A DNA stretch of 64,000 bases from an uncultured Aliiroseovarius sp. (GCF_947497285.1 NZ_CANMFT010000007.1:124001-188000), one strand, 5' to 3'; shown: positions 26,301 to 35,020, numbered from the stretch's first letter. Notes: generated by a model from the sequence alone, not told the origin. Translations and numbers: made by a program.

Positions 26301-27386
26301 ATGCAAAGCAAAATACCCGCCACTGTTGTCACTGGCTTTCTTGGTGCTGGCAAAACCACTCTGATCCGTCACATGCTGGACAACGCAAACGGCAAGCGCA
26401 TTGCGCTGATCATCAACGAATTTGGCGATCTGGGCGTGGATGGGGACATCCTGAAAGGCTGCGGGGACGAAACCTGTTCCGAGGATGACATCATGGAGCT
26501 GTCGAACGGCTGCATTTGCTGCACCGTGGCCGAGGATTTCATCCCGACGCTGGAAAAGCTGCTGGATCGTGATACGCCGCCCGATCACATTGTGATTGAA
26601 ACGTCAGGGCTGGCGCTGCCGCAACCCTTGGTGCGCGCTTTTCAGTGGCCCGAGATTTCCACTCGCGTGACCGTCGATGGCGTCGTCACCGTGGTGGATG
26701 GCAAAGCCGTTTCGGACGGTCAGTTCGCGTCGAACCTTGCGGCGGTCGAAGCACAGCGCAAGATGGATGACAACCTTGACCACGAAACACCGTTGTCCGA
26801 ACTGTTCGCCGATCAGGTGGCCTGCGCCGACATGATCGTCGTGAACAAGTCTGACCTGCTGGGCGAGGATGAGGCCCAAGCATTGGTGGGCAAGCTGTCC
26901 GGCGATGCGCGAAAGGGTGTGCAGGTCGTGCGCACGTCGATGGGTGTTTTGCCGGTCGAGGTGTTGCTGGGTCAGGGTGTCGGTGCCGAAGATGACATGG
27001 ACGCACGCTTGTCACAACACGAGCAAGGGCATCACGATGATCACCATGATCACGATGATGACCATCACGACGATGACAACCACCATCATCATGACCACGA
27101 CCATGATGCGTTCGAAAGCTTTGTTGTGACACGGGCCGAAGTTGCTGATCCGGCGGCGTTTGCCGAGCAAGTTGCCCAAACGATCCGTGACCATAACATC
27201 CTGCGCCTGAAAGGTTTTGCCGCCGTTTCAGGCAAACCGATGCGCCTGACCTTGCAAGCGGTTGGTCCACGTGTCGATACGTATTATGACCAGCCCTTCG
27301 GCGCCCAGCCGCGCGAAACCCGTCTGGTGGTGATCGGCCAGTCCGGGCTGGACCGCGTCGCCATCGAAAAGGCCTTGGTGGCATGA
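26301..27386 (+). CDS. cobW: Cobalamin biosynthesis GTPase CobW
   Basis: A 361-residue G3E-family metallochaperone. Walker A is GFLGAGKTT (12-20), the metal site is CICC (71-74), and other motifs are ETSGLALPQPL and NKSD. A long His/Asp loop (about residues 232-275, many HHDDHH-type repeats) separates it from the CobW C-terminal domain (FVVTRAEV...LRLKGFAAVSGKPMRL). It is thought to deliver Co(II) to the CobN chelatase. The ATG at 26301 has GGAGG nine bases before it, directly after the riboswitch leader. It overlaps the next gene by ATGA. Confidence 0.95.
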   Translation: MQSKIPATVVTGFLGAGKTTLIRHMLDNANGKRIALIINEFGDLGVDGDILKGCGDETCSEDDIMELSNGCICCTVAEDFIPTLEKLLDRDTPPDHIVIETSGLALPQPLVRAFQWPEISTRVTVDGVVTVVDGKAVSDGQFASNLAAVEAQRKMDDNLDHETPLSELFADQVACADMIVVNKSDLLGEDEAQALVGKLSGDARKGVQVVRTSMGVLPVEVLLGQGVGAEDDMDARLSQHEQGHHDDHHDHDDDHHDDDNHHHHDHDHDAFESFVVTRAEVADPAAFAEQVAQTIRDHNILRLKGFAAVSGKPMRLTLQAVGPRVDTYYDQPFGAQPRETRLVVIGQSGLDRVAIEKALVA

Positions 27387-27835
27387 CCATCGACGTCACC
27401 CCCGGCGATCCCCGTGATCCGGGGGCAACGGCTCTGCTTCAGCAAAGTCATTCGCTGATGGAAGAATTATTCCCGCCCGAGGATAATTTCTATCTGGACA
27501 TAAACGACCTTTGCGTGCCCGAGATTTCGTTCTTCGTGGCGCGCGACGGGGGCAGTGTTCTTGGCACCGGCGCACTGGCCGACAAGGGCAGTTATGGCGA
27601 GGTCAAGTCGATGTTCGTCGCGACCGAGGCGCGCGGCAAAGGCGTGGGCGAGGCACTGCTGGCGCGGATCGAAGAGACAGCCCGCCAAAAGGGTCTGGCC
27701 GCCTTGAAGCTGGAAACCGGCAATGTGCTTCATGCGGCACACCGGCTTTACCAGCGCGCCGGGTTCAGCATTTGCAGGCCGTTTGGGGATTACCCCGAGG
27801 CCAACAGCTCAATCTTCATGGAGAAGGCGCTGTGA
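27383..27835 (+). CDS. GNAT family N-acetyltransferase
   Basis: A 150-residue GNAT enzyme with the acetyl-CoA loop VATEARGKGVGEALLARIEETA and the C-terminal block LKLETGNVLHAAHRLYQRAGF. It is co-translated with cobW through a four-base overlap and is therefore under the cobalamin riboswitch. The substrate is unknown. Because a second GNAT gene follows cobN, a link to cobalt/B12 metabolism is possible, but it could equally be a passenger. Confidence 0.88.
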   Translation: MTIDVTPGDPRDPGATALLQQSHSLMEELFPPEDNFYLDINDLCVPEISFFVARDGGSVLGTGALADKGSYGEVKSMFVATEARGKGVGEALLARIEETARQKGLAALKLETGNVLHAAHRLYQRAGFSICRPFGDYPEANSSIFMEKAL

Positions 27836-27842
27836 CGAACGC

Positions 27843-28004
27843 TCAGCCCTTCTTCGCTTCAGCGGCGGCTTTCATCCGGGCCAACAGCGCCGCTTTGTCG
27901 TCCTTGCGGTTCAGCGGGTTCTTCTCGGTGCCACGGGCGTTATGTTCGGCGTGGCGCGGGGTGCCTTTGGCGGGCTTGGGCGCGCCGGCTGCTTTATAGT
28001 CCAT
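27843..28004 (-). CDS. Small basic protein encoded opposite the cobW-cobN operon
   Basis: A 53-residue lysine/alanine-rich protein (MDYKAAGAPKPAKGTPRHAEHN..., ending LLARMKAAAEAKKG). The ATG at 28002-28004 has GGTAGAACG upstream; an in-frame ATG seven codons earlier is an alternative. It fills the 233-bp gap between the first GNAT gene and cobN on the opposite strand, so its transcription runs against the B12 operon. The composition suggests a mostly disordered nucleic-acid-binding or ribosome-associated protein. No family is recognised. Confidence 0.6.
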   Translation of the reverse strand: MDYKAAGAPKPAKGTPRHAEHNARGTEKNPLNRKDDKAALLARMKAAAEAKKG

Positions 28005-28068
28005 CGTTCTACCTTGATTGGGCATGAGATTGCCCGGTCACATAACACCAATTCGCAAAGGGCGCGAC

Positions 28069-31000
28069 ATGCATCTTCTGGCCGCCACACCCGGTTCCAT
28101 CGACGACGGAAAGGAACCCGTTGATCTGGGGCAAACGCCTGCCGACGTGGTGTTCATCTCGGCCGCAGATACGGAATTGGCGGGTCTGTCGCAGGCGCGC
28201 GTTGAAATGGCCGATCCACCCGGATTGCGTCTGGCCAACATGATGCATCTGGCGCACCCGATGTCGGTTGATCTGCATATCGACAATTGCGCGACCAAAT
28301 CCAAATTGGTGATCGCCCGCGTGCTGGGCGGTGTCGGGTATTGGAAATACGGGGCCGAACAATACGCGGCGCATTTGCGCGATGCGGGTGTCCCGCTCGC
28401 GCTGTTGCCCGGTGACGACAAGCCGGATGCGGAATTGCGGGCGTTGTCTACGGTTTCGGATGAGGATTATGACGCGCTCTGGGCCTATCTGGTCGAGGGC
28501 GGGCCGGAAAATGCGGTCGGGTTCCTGAGCTACACCCGCGCTATGCTGGATGGCAGCGACAAACCCGAAGCCGCGCGCCCCTTGCTGCGTGCTGGCGTCT
28601 ATTGGCCCGGCGCAGGGGTCGCCGATCTGGACGCGGCGCGGGCGGAATGGACCGATGGTGCCTCCGTGGTGCCGATTGTGTTCTACCGTGCGCTGGTGCA
28701 GGGGGCCGGGCTGAACCCGATCAACCGATTGGTGAAGGCGCTGCTCAGGCAGGGTCTGAACCCTCTGCCCGTGTTTGTCGCGTCGCTGAAAGACCCAGTG
28801 TCGGTCGCGACGATGGAGCATTTGTTCACCGAGGCCGCCCCGTCAGTGATCCTGAACTGCACCTCCTTCGCGGTCGGATCACCGCATGAGGGCGAGCATC
28901 AGTCAGGGGCATCGAACCCCTTCCAGATGCCTTGGTGCCAAGCCGCGCCGGTCTTTCAGGTCGTTCTGGCTGGATCAAGCGAGGCAGCGTGGGAAGAGGG
29001 TTTGACCGGCCTCTCTGCCCGCGACATTGCGATGAATGTGGCCCTGCCCGAGGTGGATGGGCGCATCCTGTCCCGTGCAATCAGCTTCAAGGGCGAAGCG
29101 TTCTTTGACGACGCCACCGAATGCCCCATTGCCACCTATCGTGCGCGCGGCGACCGGGTGCAGTTCGTGGCCGAGCTTGCGGCCAGTTGGGCCAAGCTGC
29201 GACGGGCTGACCCAGCCGATCGGCGCGTGGCGCTGATCATGGCGAACTATCCCAACAAGGACGGACGACTGGCCAATGGCGTTGGGCTGGATACACCCGC
29301 CGCGGTTGTGCACGCGCTGGGCCTTTTGGAAGCCAACGGCTATCGCGTCACAGATGCACCCGCCGACAGCGATGCCTTGATGCACGCCGTGATGGCGGGG
29401 CCGACCAATTGGCTGACTGACCGGGCCGCGCGCTCGGGTGGGGTAACCCTGTCGATGGCAGAGTATCAGATCAGCTATGGCCAACTGCCATGGGCACTGC
29501 GCGAAGCGATTGAAACGCGCTGGGGCAAGCCTGAAGCCGATCCGTTCTATACCCCCGGTTCGGTCGATTGCGGTTCGTTCGCGTTGTCGGTTCTGGAATA
29601 CGGCAATGTGGTCGTCGGGGTGCAGCCTGCGCGTGGCTATAACATTGATCCGACCGACACCTATCACAGCCCCGACCTTGTGCCGCCGCACAACTACCTC
29701 GCGTTCTATTTCTGGCTGCGACACACCTTTGGGGCGCACGCGATTGTGCATATGGGCAAGCATGGGAACCTTGAATGGTTGCCGGGGAAATCCGTGGCCC
29801 TGTCTGGTGAATGCTGGCCCGAAGCTGTGCTGGGTCCAACGCCGCATGTCTATCCGTTCATCGTCAACGATCCGGGTGAAGGCACGCAAGCCAAGCGCCG
29901 ATCGCAAGCGGTGATTATCGACCACCTGACTCCGCCGCTTACACGCGCCGAGACCTATGGCCCGCTGCGCGATCTGGAAGCGCTGGTGGACGAGTATTAC
30001 GAGGCCGCCGGGGTCGACCCGCGCAGGATTACCCATCTGCGCCGTGAAATCCTGAGCCTGACCTCTGCCACCGGGCTGGATGTCGATGTCGGTATGGCGG
30101 GGGATGATGAGGATCAGGATCTGGCCAAGCTGGATGCCTATCTGTGCGAGTTGAAAGAGGCGCAAATCCGTGATGGCCTTCACGTGTTTGGTCAGTCGCC
30201 TGAGGGGCGGTTGGAGCGTGACTTGGTGCAAGCTTTGGTGCGGGTACCGCGCGGAACAGGTGAAGGTGGGGACGCGTCGTTGATCCGGGCCTTGGCGTCT
30301 GATTTTGGTTTGGAGTTCGACCCGCTGGATTGCGATATGGCCGAGCCGTGGGGCGGCCCGCGGCCTGACATCCTATCTGGTGATGATGCTTGGCGCAGCA
30401 ACGGCGATACAGTTGAGCGGCTGGAGCAACTGGCCGCCCGTCTTCTGGACGGAGAAACTCCTGCACCGGGCAGCGCCAGCACCGCCGTTCTGAATGAGAT
30501 CAAAGAACGCGTGCGCCCGAATGTGGCGGCCTGTGGCCCCGGCGAGGAAACGGGGCTCCTCACCGCCCTTGCTGGGCAATTCGTCGCTCCCGCGCCGTCC
30601 GGCGCGCCAACCCGTGGGCGGCTGGACACGCTGCCGACTGGCCGCAACTTCTATTCCGTCGACAGCCGCGCCGTGCCAACCCCGACCGCATGGGCGCTGG
30701 GCTGGAAATCAGCGAACCTTTTGATCGAGAAACACCTGCAAACCCATGGCGACTGGCCGCGCGCTTTGCTCGTCACGGCTTGGGGAACCGCAAATATGCG
30801 GACGGGCGGGGATGACATCGCACAAGCACTGGCGCTGATGGGCGTGAAGCCAAAATGGGACGGAGCCAACCGTCGCGTGACCGGGTTCGAGGTGATCCCA
30901 GCCACTGCGCTGGGCCGTCCGCGTGTGGACGTCACCTTGCGCGTGTCTGGATTCTTCCGCGATGCGTTCCCGCAGCTTATATCACTGGTCGACAGTGCCG

Positions 31001-31767
31001 CACGCGCCGTGCAGGCGCTGGAGGAACCGGAAGACGTTAACCCCGCCGCCGCGCGTGTGCGGGAAGGTGAGACGGCGCATCGGGTCTATGGGTCGAAACC
31101 CGGCGCGTATGGCGCAGGCCTTCAAGCAATGATTGATGAACGGCTTTGGGCCAACAAGGCTGATCTGGCGGACGCTTATCTGGAATGGGGCGGCTATGCC
31201 TATGGCGCAGGAGCCGAAGGCGCGCGCGACCGCGAAGGGTTCGAAGCACGTCTGGGTCAGGTCGAGGCTATCGTGCAGAACCAAGACAACCGCGAACACG
31301 ATATTCTGGACAGCGATGACTACTACCAGTTTGAAGGCGGGGCGGCGGCAGCGGTGTCGACACTGCAAGGCCGCGACCGGCCGATCTATCACAACGACCA
31401 TTCCCGGCCCGAACGCCCGGTGATCCGCACACTGGATGACGAGATTGGGCGCGTGGTGCGGTCACGTGTCGTGAACCCGAAATGGATCGATGGGGTGAAA
31501 CGCCACGGCTACAAGGGCGCGTTCGAGATTGCCGCGACCGTCGATTACCTGTTCGCCTTCGCCGCCACCACGGGCGCGGTGAAAGGGCATCATTTCGATC
31601 TGGTCTATTCGGCATTCATCGACGATGACGAGACGCGCGATTTCATCGACGAACACAATGCGCCCGCGCTGAAAGAGATCGCTGAACGGCTGACGGAAGC
31701 GATCGAGCGGGGCCTTTGGACTCCGCGCTCCAATTCGGCACGGGCGAGGTTGGACACGCTCAGATGA
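28069..31767 (+). CDS. cobN: Aerobic cobaltochelatase large subunit CobN
   Basis: A 1232-residue CobN/BchH-type chelatase subunit that, with the CobS/CobT AAA+ motor, inserts Co(II) into hydrogenobyrinic acid a,c-diamide. Family regions are GGVGYWKYGAEQYAAHL, the core HMGKHGNLEWLPGKSVALS, FIVNDPGEGTQAKRRSQAVIIDHLTPPL and VRVSGFFRDAFP-like (LRVSGFFRDAFPQLISLVDSA). MHLLAATPGSIDD at 28069 is the chosen start. cobS/cobT are not in the window. It lies 233 bp after the GNAT gene, so riboswitch control is likely but not certain. The stop overlaps a second GNAT gene. Confidence 0.96.
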   Translation: MHLLAATPGSIDDGKEPVDLGQTPADVVFISAADTELAGLSQARVEMADPPGLRLANMMHLAHPMSVDLHIDNCATKSKLVIARVLGGVGYWKYGAEQYAAHLRDAGVPLALLPGDDKPDAELRALSTVSDEDYDALWAYLVEGGPENAVGFLSYTRAMLDGSDKPEAARPLLRAGVYWPGAGVADLDAARAEWTDGASVVPIVFYRALVQGAGLNPINRLVKALLRQGLNPLPVFVASLKDPVSVATMEHLFTEAAPSVILNCTSFAVGSPHEGEHQSGASNPFQMPWCQAAPVFQVVLAGSSEAAWEEGLTGLSARDIAMNVALPEVDGRILSRAISFKGEAFFDDATECPIATYRARGDRVQFVAELAASWAKLRRADPADRRVALIMANYPNKDGRLANGVGLDTPAAVVHALGLLEANGYRVTDAPADSDALMHAVMAGPTNWLTDRAARSGGVTLSMAEYQISYGQLPWALREAIETRWGKPEADPFYTPGSVDCGSFALSVLEYGNVVVGVQPARGYNIDPTDTYHSPDLVPPHNYLAFYFWLRHTFGAHAIVHMGKHGNLEWLPGKSVALSGECWPEAVLGPTPHVYPFIVNDPGEGTQAKRRSQAVIIDHLTPPLTRAETYGPLRDLEALVDEYYEAAGVDPRRITHLRREILSLTSATGLDVDVGMAGDDEDQDLAKLDAYLCELKEAQIRDGLHVFGQSPEGRLERDLVQALVRVPRGTGEGGDASLIRALASDFGLEFDPLDCDMAEPWGGPRPDILSGDDAWRSNGDTVERLEQLAARLLDGETPAPGSASTAVLNEIKERVRPNVAACGPGEETGLLTALAGQFVAPAPSGAPTRGRLDTLPTGRNFYSVDSRAVPTPTAWALGWKSANLLIEKHLQTHGDWPRALLVTAWGTANMRTGGDDIAQALALMGVKPKWDGANRRVTGFEVIPATALGRPRVDVTLRVSGFFRDAFPQLISLVDSAARAVQALEEPEDVNPAAARVREGETAHRVYGSKPGAYGAGLQAMIDERLWANKADLADAYLEWGGYAYGAGAEGARDREGFEARLGQVEAIVQNQDNREHDILDSDDYYQFEGGAAAAVSTLQGRDRPIYHNDHSRPERPVIRTLDDEIGRVVRSRVVNPKWIDGVKRHGYKGAFEIAATVDYLFAFAATTGAVKGHHFDLVYSAFIDDDETRDFIDEHNAPALKEIAERLTEAIERGLWTPRSNSARARLDTLR

Positions 31768-32237
31768 AGCCCCGCCGGTTTGACCCTGATGAAGACGCTG
31801 CGCCAATCCTTGCGCTTCTGCATCGTGCGTTTGTCAATATGGAGGGACGGATTGATCCACCCAGCTCGCTGCACCGTTTGACAAAGGCCGATATCGCAAA
31901 TCAGGCGCGCGAAGGAGAGGTTTGGGTCATCGGCGAAGCAGCTTGTGTTTTTCTGACACCCCTTCCAGACGAGACACCTCCGGCGCTTTATGTTGGCAAG
32001 TTGGCAGTTGATTCATCAGTGCGCGGGCAGGGATTGGCGCGAGCCCTTATCGCGCTGGCTGAAAATCGAGCGAGTGCGTTGGGGTGTGCACGGCTTATCT
32101 TGCAGACACGAGTCGAACTGATCGAAAATCACGCAATATTTGAGAAACTTGGGTTCGTGAAGACCGCCGAAACTGCCCATCCCGGATATGACCGCCCTAC
32201 GTCATGCCGGTTCGAGAAAGCACTGCCTGAGCGCTAG
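31764..32237 (+). CDS. GNAT family N-acetyltransferase after cobN
   Basis: A 157-residue acetyltransferase with YVGKLAVDSSVRGQGLARALIALAE (acetyl-CoA loop RGQGLA) and FEKLGFVKTAETAHPGYDRPTS. The ATG overlaps the cobN stop, so it is translationally coupled to cobN. The sequence resembles small-molecule rather than ribosomal acetyltransferases. Its tail overlaps the convergent lipoprotein gene by 4 bp. The substrate is unknown. Confidence 0.87.
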   Translation: MKPRRFDPDEDAAPILALLHRAFVNMEGRIDPPSSLHRLTKADIANQAREGEVWVIGEAACVFLTPLPDETPPALYVGKLAVDSSVRGQGLARALIALAENRASALGCARLILQTRVELIENHAIFEKLGFVKTAETAHPGYDRPTSCRFEKALPER

Positions 32238-32548
32238 CTACAGTCAATCTCGGCCCGTTGGATGGCTTGATCGCCAGACAATGACCCTTTGACAACCCGG
32301 CATCCCGTCGCTTGTTCGATCGCGATTTGCGCGCGGGTAAGGATGATGGGAAGGCGGGGCAGGGCTTCGAAGCTTGTGCGATAGACTTCGACGAAGTTTT
32401 CGCGCCGGTGGACCGAAAAGGTAGAGCCGTCGACGGTTGCTTTCTTCACGCTGGTGTCGGCGGACATGAATTGCGGGCTGGGGCTGTCGCAGGCGGCCAG
32501 AAACACTCCAAGACTCAAAATCGCGACCAACGGTCTAGTGGTTTGCAT
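32234..32548 (-). CDS. Small hypothetical lipoprotein
   Basis: A 104-residue protein with a lipoprotein signal (lipobox LAAC, Cys20) followed by a short mature domain, about 84 residues, with two further cysteines (RVVKGSL preceded by GC, and a C-terminal DCS). Alternating charged and hydrophobic residues suggest a beta-rich periplasmic domain. No family is recognised. An inverted repeat CGGTTT-N8-AAACCG at 32589-32608 lies upstream of its start and could be an operator. Confidence 0.65.
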   Translation of the reverse strand: MQTTRPLVAILSLGVFLAACDSPSPQFMSADTSVKKATVDGSTFSVHRRENFVEVYRTSFEALPRLPIILTRAQIAIEQATGCRVVKGSLSGDQAIQRAEIDCS

Positions 32549-32588
32549 CTGAATGGCCCTTTCGCCGATGGTTTCGCACGATGGTGAG

Positions 32589-32608
32589 CGGTTTTGGTTA
32601 ACAAACCG
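32589..32608. repeat. Inverted repeat upstream of the lipoprotein gene
   Basis: CGGTTT and AAACCG flank eight bases that include GTTAAC, giving a near-palindrome 40 bp upstream of the lipoprotein start. It could bind a dimeric regulator. No T run makes it a terminator. Chance occurrence is not excluded. Confidence 0.3.
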
Positions 32609-32657
32609 TGAAATTCCGCGAGGGCAGAGGGTGTGACAACTTGGACCACACTCGGAC

Positions 32658-32705
32658 TTGCTTTCAAAAGGGACTCAGCCTATAAATATTCATAAATATG
32701 AATAT
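32658..32705 (+). promoter_or_regulatory. Sigma-70-type promoter overlapped by an ATTC-N8-GAAT operator (SqrR/BigR-like)
   Basis: TTGCTT (32658-32663) and TATAAA (32681-32686) are separated by 17 bp. A perfect palindrome ATATTCAT-AAAT-ATGAATAT (32686-32705) covers the 3' edge of the -10 box and the expected start site. It contains ATTC-N8-GAAT, the site I recall for the ArsR-family sulfide/persulfide repressor SqrR of Rhodobacter. This placement fits repression by blocking polymerase. The regulator gene itself is not in the window. Confidence 0.6.
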
Positions 32706-32720
32706 GAATGGAGAGATCCA

Positions 32721-33926
32721 ATGCAAGCCAATCGCCCAGCGGACAAGTATTCGCCGCTCTACTTTCTGGCGTCTGTCGGCGCCGGTGGCCTGACGGTCAC
32801 GTTTTTCATGTATCTGATGTTTTGGGTGCCGCACAAAGGCCGCCCGGTGCCCGTCTTCGAAGACATCTTTACCGCCCTTGGAACCGGTTCGATCGGTCTG
32901 CAGATTGCCATTGCAGTTGCGCTGGCCGGTATCGCGACCTTTGTGTTTCTGAACATCAAATATCTTGTTTGGAACCTCAAATCCTTCTCGGCATTTCGCA
33001 AGACCGACGCCTATGAGACGCTGAAGAACTCGAACGCTGAAACCACCCTTCTGGCGATGCCACTGGCGCTAGCGATGAGCGTGAACGCGCTGTTCATCGT
33101 CGGCTTGGTGTTCGTGCCGGGCCTGTGGTCGATCGTTGAATACCTGTTCCCCTTCGCGATGGCGGCGTTTCTGGCCATCGGCATTCAGGCGCTGATCTAT
33201 ATCGGTGATTTCCTTGGCCGCGTGTTGACCAAGGGGGGCGTCTTCGACGTCACCGCACATAACAGCTTTGCCCAGATGCTGCCGGCTTTCGCGCTGTCGA
33301 TGATCGCGGTCGGTTTCTCGGCGCCTGCTGCGATGAGCACAAACTCGGTCGTCGTCGGTGTCTCGCTGGTTGGGTCCACATTCTTCGGGATGGCGTCAAT
33401 CATCTATGGTGCGCTGGCCTTGTTCACGGCATTCAGTTCGATGCTGCACTACGGCACGTCGAAAGAAACCGCGCCGACGCTTCTGATCGTGATCCCGCTG
33501 ATGACTGTTCTTGGCATCATGGCCTTGCGCCAGAGCCACGGCCTGCACGCCACCTTTGATGCGCATGTCACCGCTGGGGAAACCATGGTCTTCTTGGCCC
33601 GGTTGCTGACCATTCAGGTGCTGTTCGGTCTGATGGGTCTGGTTGTCTTGGCCCGCCATGGATACTGGAAAAGCTACGTTCTTGGCAGTGAAACCTCGCC
33701 AGGATCCTATGCGCTGGTCTGCCCCGGTGTAGCCTTGTCGGTGCTGACGCAGTTCTTCGTGAATGCGGGGCTGGTGCAAGCTGGCGTGGTGGACAAGTAC
33801 TCGGTGATTTACTGGATTGTGACGGCGATCGCGATTGCCTTCCAGTTTGCCATGGTTGCCATGGTCTTCCGCCTAAACAAGCAGCATTTCGGGCGCGCGA
33901 CACCACAGGCTGTGCCTGCAGAGTGA
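32721..33926 (+). CDS. Ten-helix membrane protein, probably sulfur-related (TsoY-like)
   Basis: A 401-residue inner-membrane protein with about ten hydrophobic helices and a short N-terminal tail (MQANRPADKYSPLYFLASVGAGG). GGAGAG lies five bases before the ATG. The overall shape resembles SLAC1/TDT-type carriers, but no strict motif is present. It resembles a family I recall being annotated TsoY; I cannot verify this. The SqrR-like operator over its promoter suggests induction by sulfide or polysulfide. A terminator follows it, so it is a one-gene unit inserted between cobN and cobO. Confidence 0.65.
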   Translation: MQANRPADKYSPLYFLASVGAGGLTVTFFMYLMFWVPHKGRPVPVFEDIFTALGTGSIGLQIAIAVALAGIATFVFLNIKYLVWNLKSFSAFRKTDAYETLKNSNAETTLLAMPLALAMSVNALFIVGLVFVPGLWSIVEYLFPFAMAAFLAIGIQALIYIGDFLGRVLTKGGVFDVTAHNSFAQMLPAFALSMIAVGFSAPAAMSTNSVVVGVSLVGSTFFGMASIIYGALALFTAFSSMLHYGTSKETAPTLLIVIPLMTVLGIMALRQSHGLHATFDAHVTAGETMVFLARLLTIQVLFGLMGLVVLARHGYWKSYVLGSETSPGSYALVCPGVALSVLTQFFVNAGLVQAGVVDKYSVIYWIVTAIAIAFQFAMVAMVFRLNKQHFGRATPQAVPAE

Positions 33927-33950
33927 CCTGAACTCCGCTGAAATGATTGG

Positions 33951-33981
33951 GGGCGTGCCTGAAACGGCGCGCCCTCTCTTG
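33951..33981 (+). terminator. Probable terminator after the TsoY-like membrane protein gene
   Basis: GGGCGTGCC/GGCGCGCCC forms a 9-bp stem (one G-U pair) with a six-base loop and is followed by TCTCTT. The T run is weak, so termination may be partial, with some read-through into cobO. Confidence 0.55.
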
Positions 33982-34034
33982 CATCTGGTCTTCATGACCC
34001 GCACAGTGACGGGCGAGCAATTCATGAGGATACC

Positions 34035-34643
34035 ATGACCGTAGACCCCGACCGCCACGCCTCGAAGATGGCCAAGAAGAAAGCCGCCCGCGATAAGATC
34101 ATGGCGACCAAGACCGACAAAAAGGGCTTGATCATCGTCCATACCGGCAAGGGCAAGGGCAAAAGCTCGGCCGCGTTCGGGATGATCTTCCGCTGCATCG
34201 CGCATGGGATGAAAAGTGCGGTTGTGCAGTTTATCAAGGGCGGAATGGATTGCGGCGAACGTGATCTGATCGATGCGAACTTCTCTGACATCTGCGAGTT
34301 TCACACGATGGGCGAGGGCTTTACCTGGGAAACACAGGACCGCACTCGCGACGTGGAAATGGCGCAGGCCGCGTGGGAGAAGTCGAAAGAACTGATCCGT
34401 GATCCGTCAAACACCATGGTTTTGCTGGACGAAATCAACATCGCCATCCGCTATGATTATGTGGATGTGAACGAAGTCGTCAAATTCCTCACCGAAGAAA
34501 AGCCGCCTATGACCCATGTGGTTCTGACGGGGCGCAACGCCAAGGACGAACTGATCGAAATCGCCGACCTTGTTACCGAAATGGAGCTGATCAAGCACCC
34601 ATTCCGGTCTGGGGTCAAAGCGCAAATAGGTGTCGAATTCTGA
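34035..34643 (+). CDS. cobO: Cob(I)yrinic acid a,c-diamide adenosyltransferase CobO
   Basis: A 202-residue CobA/CobO/BtuR-type corrinoid adenosyltransferase that transfers the adenosyl group of ATP to Co(I). The P-loop GKGKGKSSAAFGM (38-50) is the family's inverted-nucleotide site. IKGGMDCGERDLI, MGEGFTWETQDRTRD and the Walker-B-like VLLDEINIAIRYDYV confirm the family. GAGGATACC precedes the ATG. No cobalamin riboswitch is visible upstream. Confidence 0.95.
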   Translation: MTVDPDRHASKMAKKKAARDKIMATKTDKKGLIIVHTGKGKGKSSAAFGMIFRCIAHGMKSAVVQFIKGGMDCGERDLIDANFSDICEFHTMGEGFTWETQDRTRDVEMAQAAWEKSKELIRDPSNTMVLLDEINIAIRYDYVDVNEVVKFLTEEKPPMTHVVLTGRNAKDELIEIADLVTEMELIKHPFRSGVKAQIGVEF

Positions 34644-34663
34644 CGCCTTCAGGGAGGAAGAAC

Positions 34664-34975
34664 ATGCCGAAATTCTATATGGCTTATCACGACCCGCGCG
34701 ACGTCGCGCCCGACAAGAAGGGTGAAATGCAGGCGGAACACAAGGCATGGGCGTCGGCGCACGCTGCGGCCTTTGATGTTCCCGAAAGCCCTTTCTCGGC
34801 GCAATGGACAGTGGATGAAAGCGGCGTTCAGGATGGATATGCGTCGCCGACGATGGGATTTTGCGTATTTACAGCACCCGATGCAGAGGCGGCCAAGAAG
34901 ATCGCTCTGGACTGCCCATTTACCAAGATGGGTGTGCTGCACCTGGCCCAGATGATGGACATGCCAAGCGTCTGA
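34664..34975 (+). CDS. Small conserved protein, possibly YCII-like
   Basis: A 103-residue soluble protein 20 bp after cobO with an AGGGAGGAAG ribosome binding site. The pattern MPKFYMAYHDPRD, then a helix (EMQAEHKAWASAHAAAF), a strand and a second helix (DAEAAKKIALDCPF) fits a YCII-type dimeric alpha/beta barrel. No catalytic residues are evident. It is probably co-transcribed with cobO and the FMN reductase gene. Function is unknown. Confidence 0.65.
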   Translation: MPKFYMAYHDPRDVAPDKKGEMQAEHKAWASAHAAAFDVPESPFSAQWTVDESGVQDGYASPTMGFCVFTAPDAEAAKKIALDCPFTKMGVLHLAQMMDMPSV

Positions 34976-35020
34976 TGGCAAGTCGGGCAGGACAAGGCGA
35001 AGTGAGAGGGTAAGGGAAAG

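Noticed and set aside
28975-30231. Long open frame (over 400 codons) on the minus strand opposite cobN
   Set aside because: It lies entirely inside cobN, whose motifs are clear; the translated product is low-complexity and unrelated to any family.
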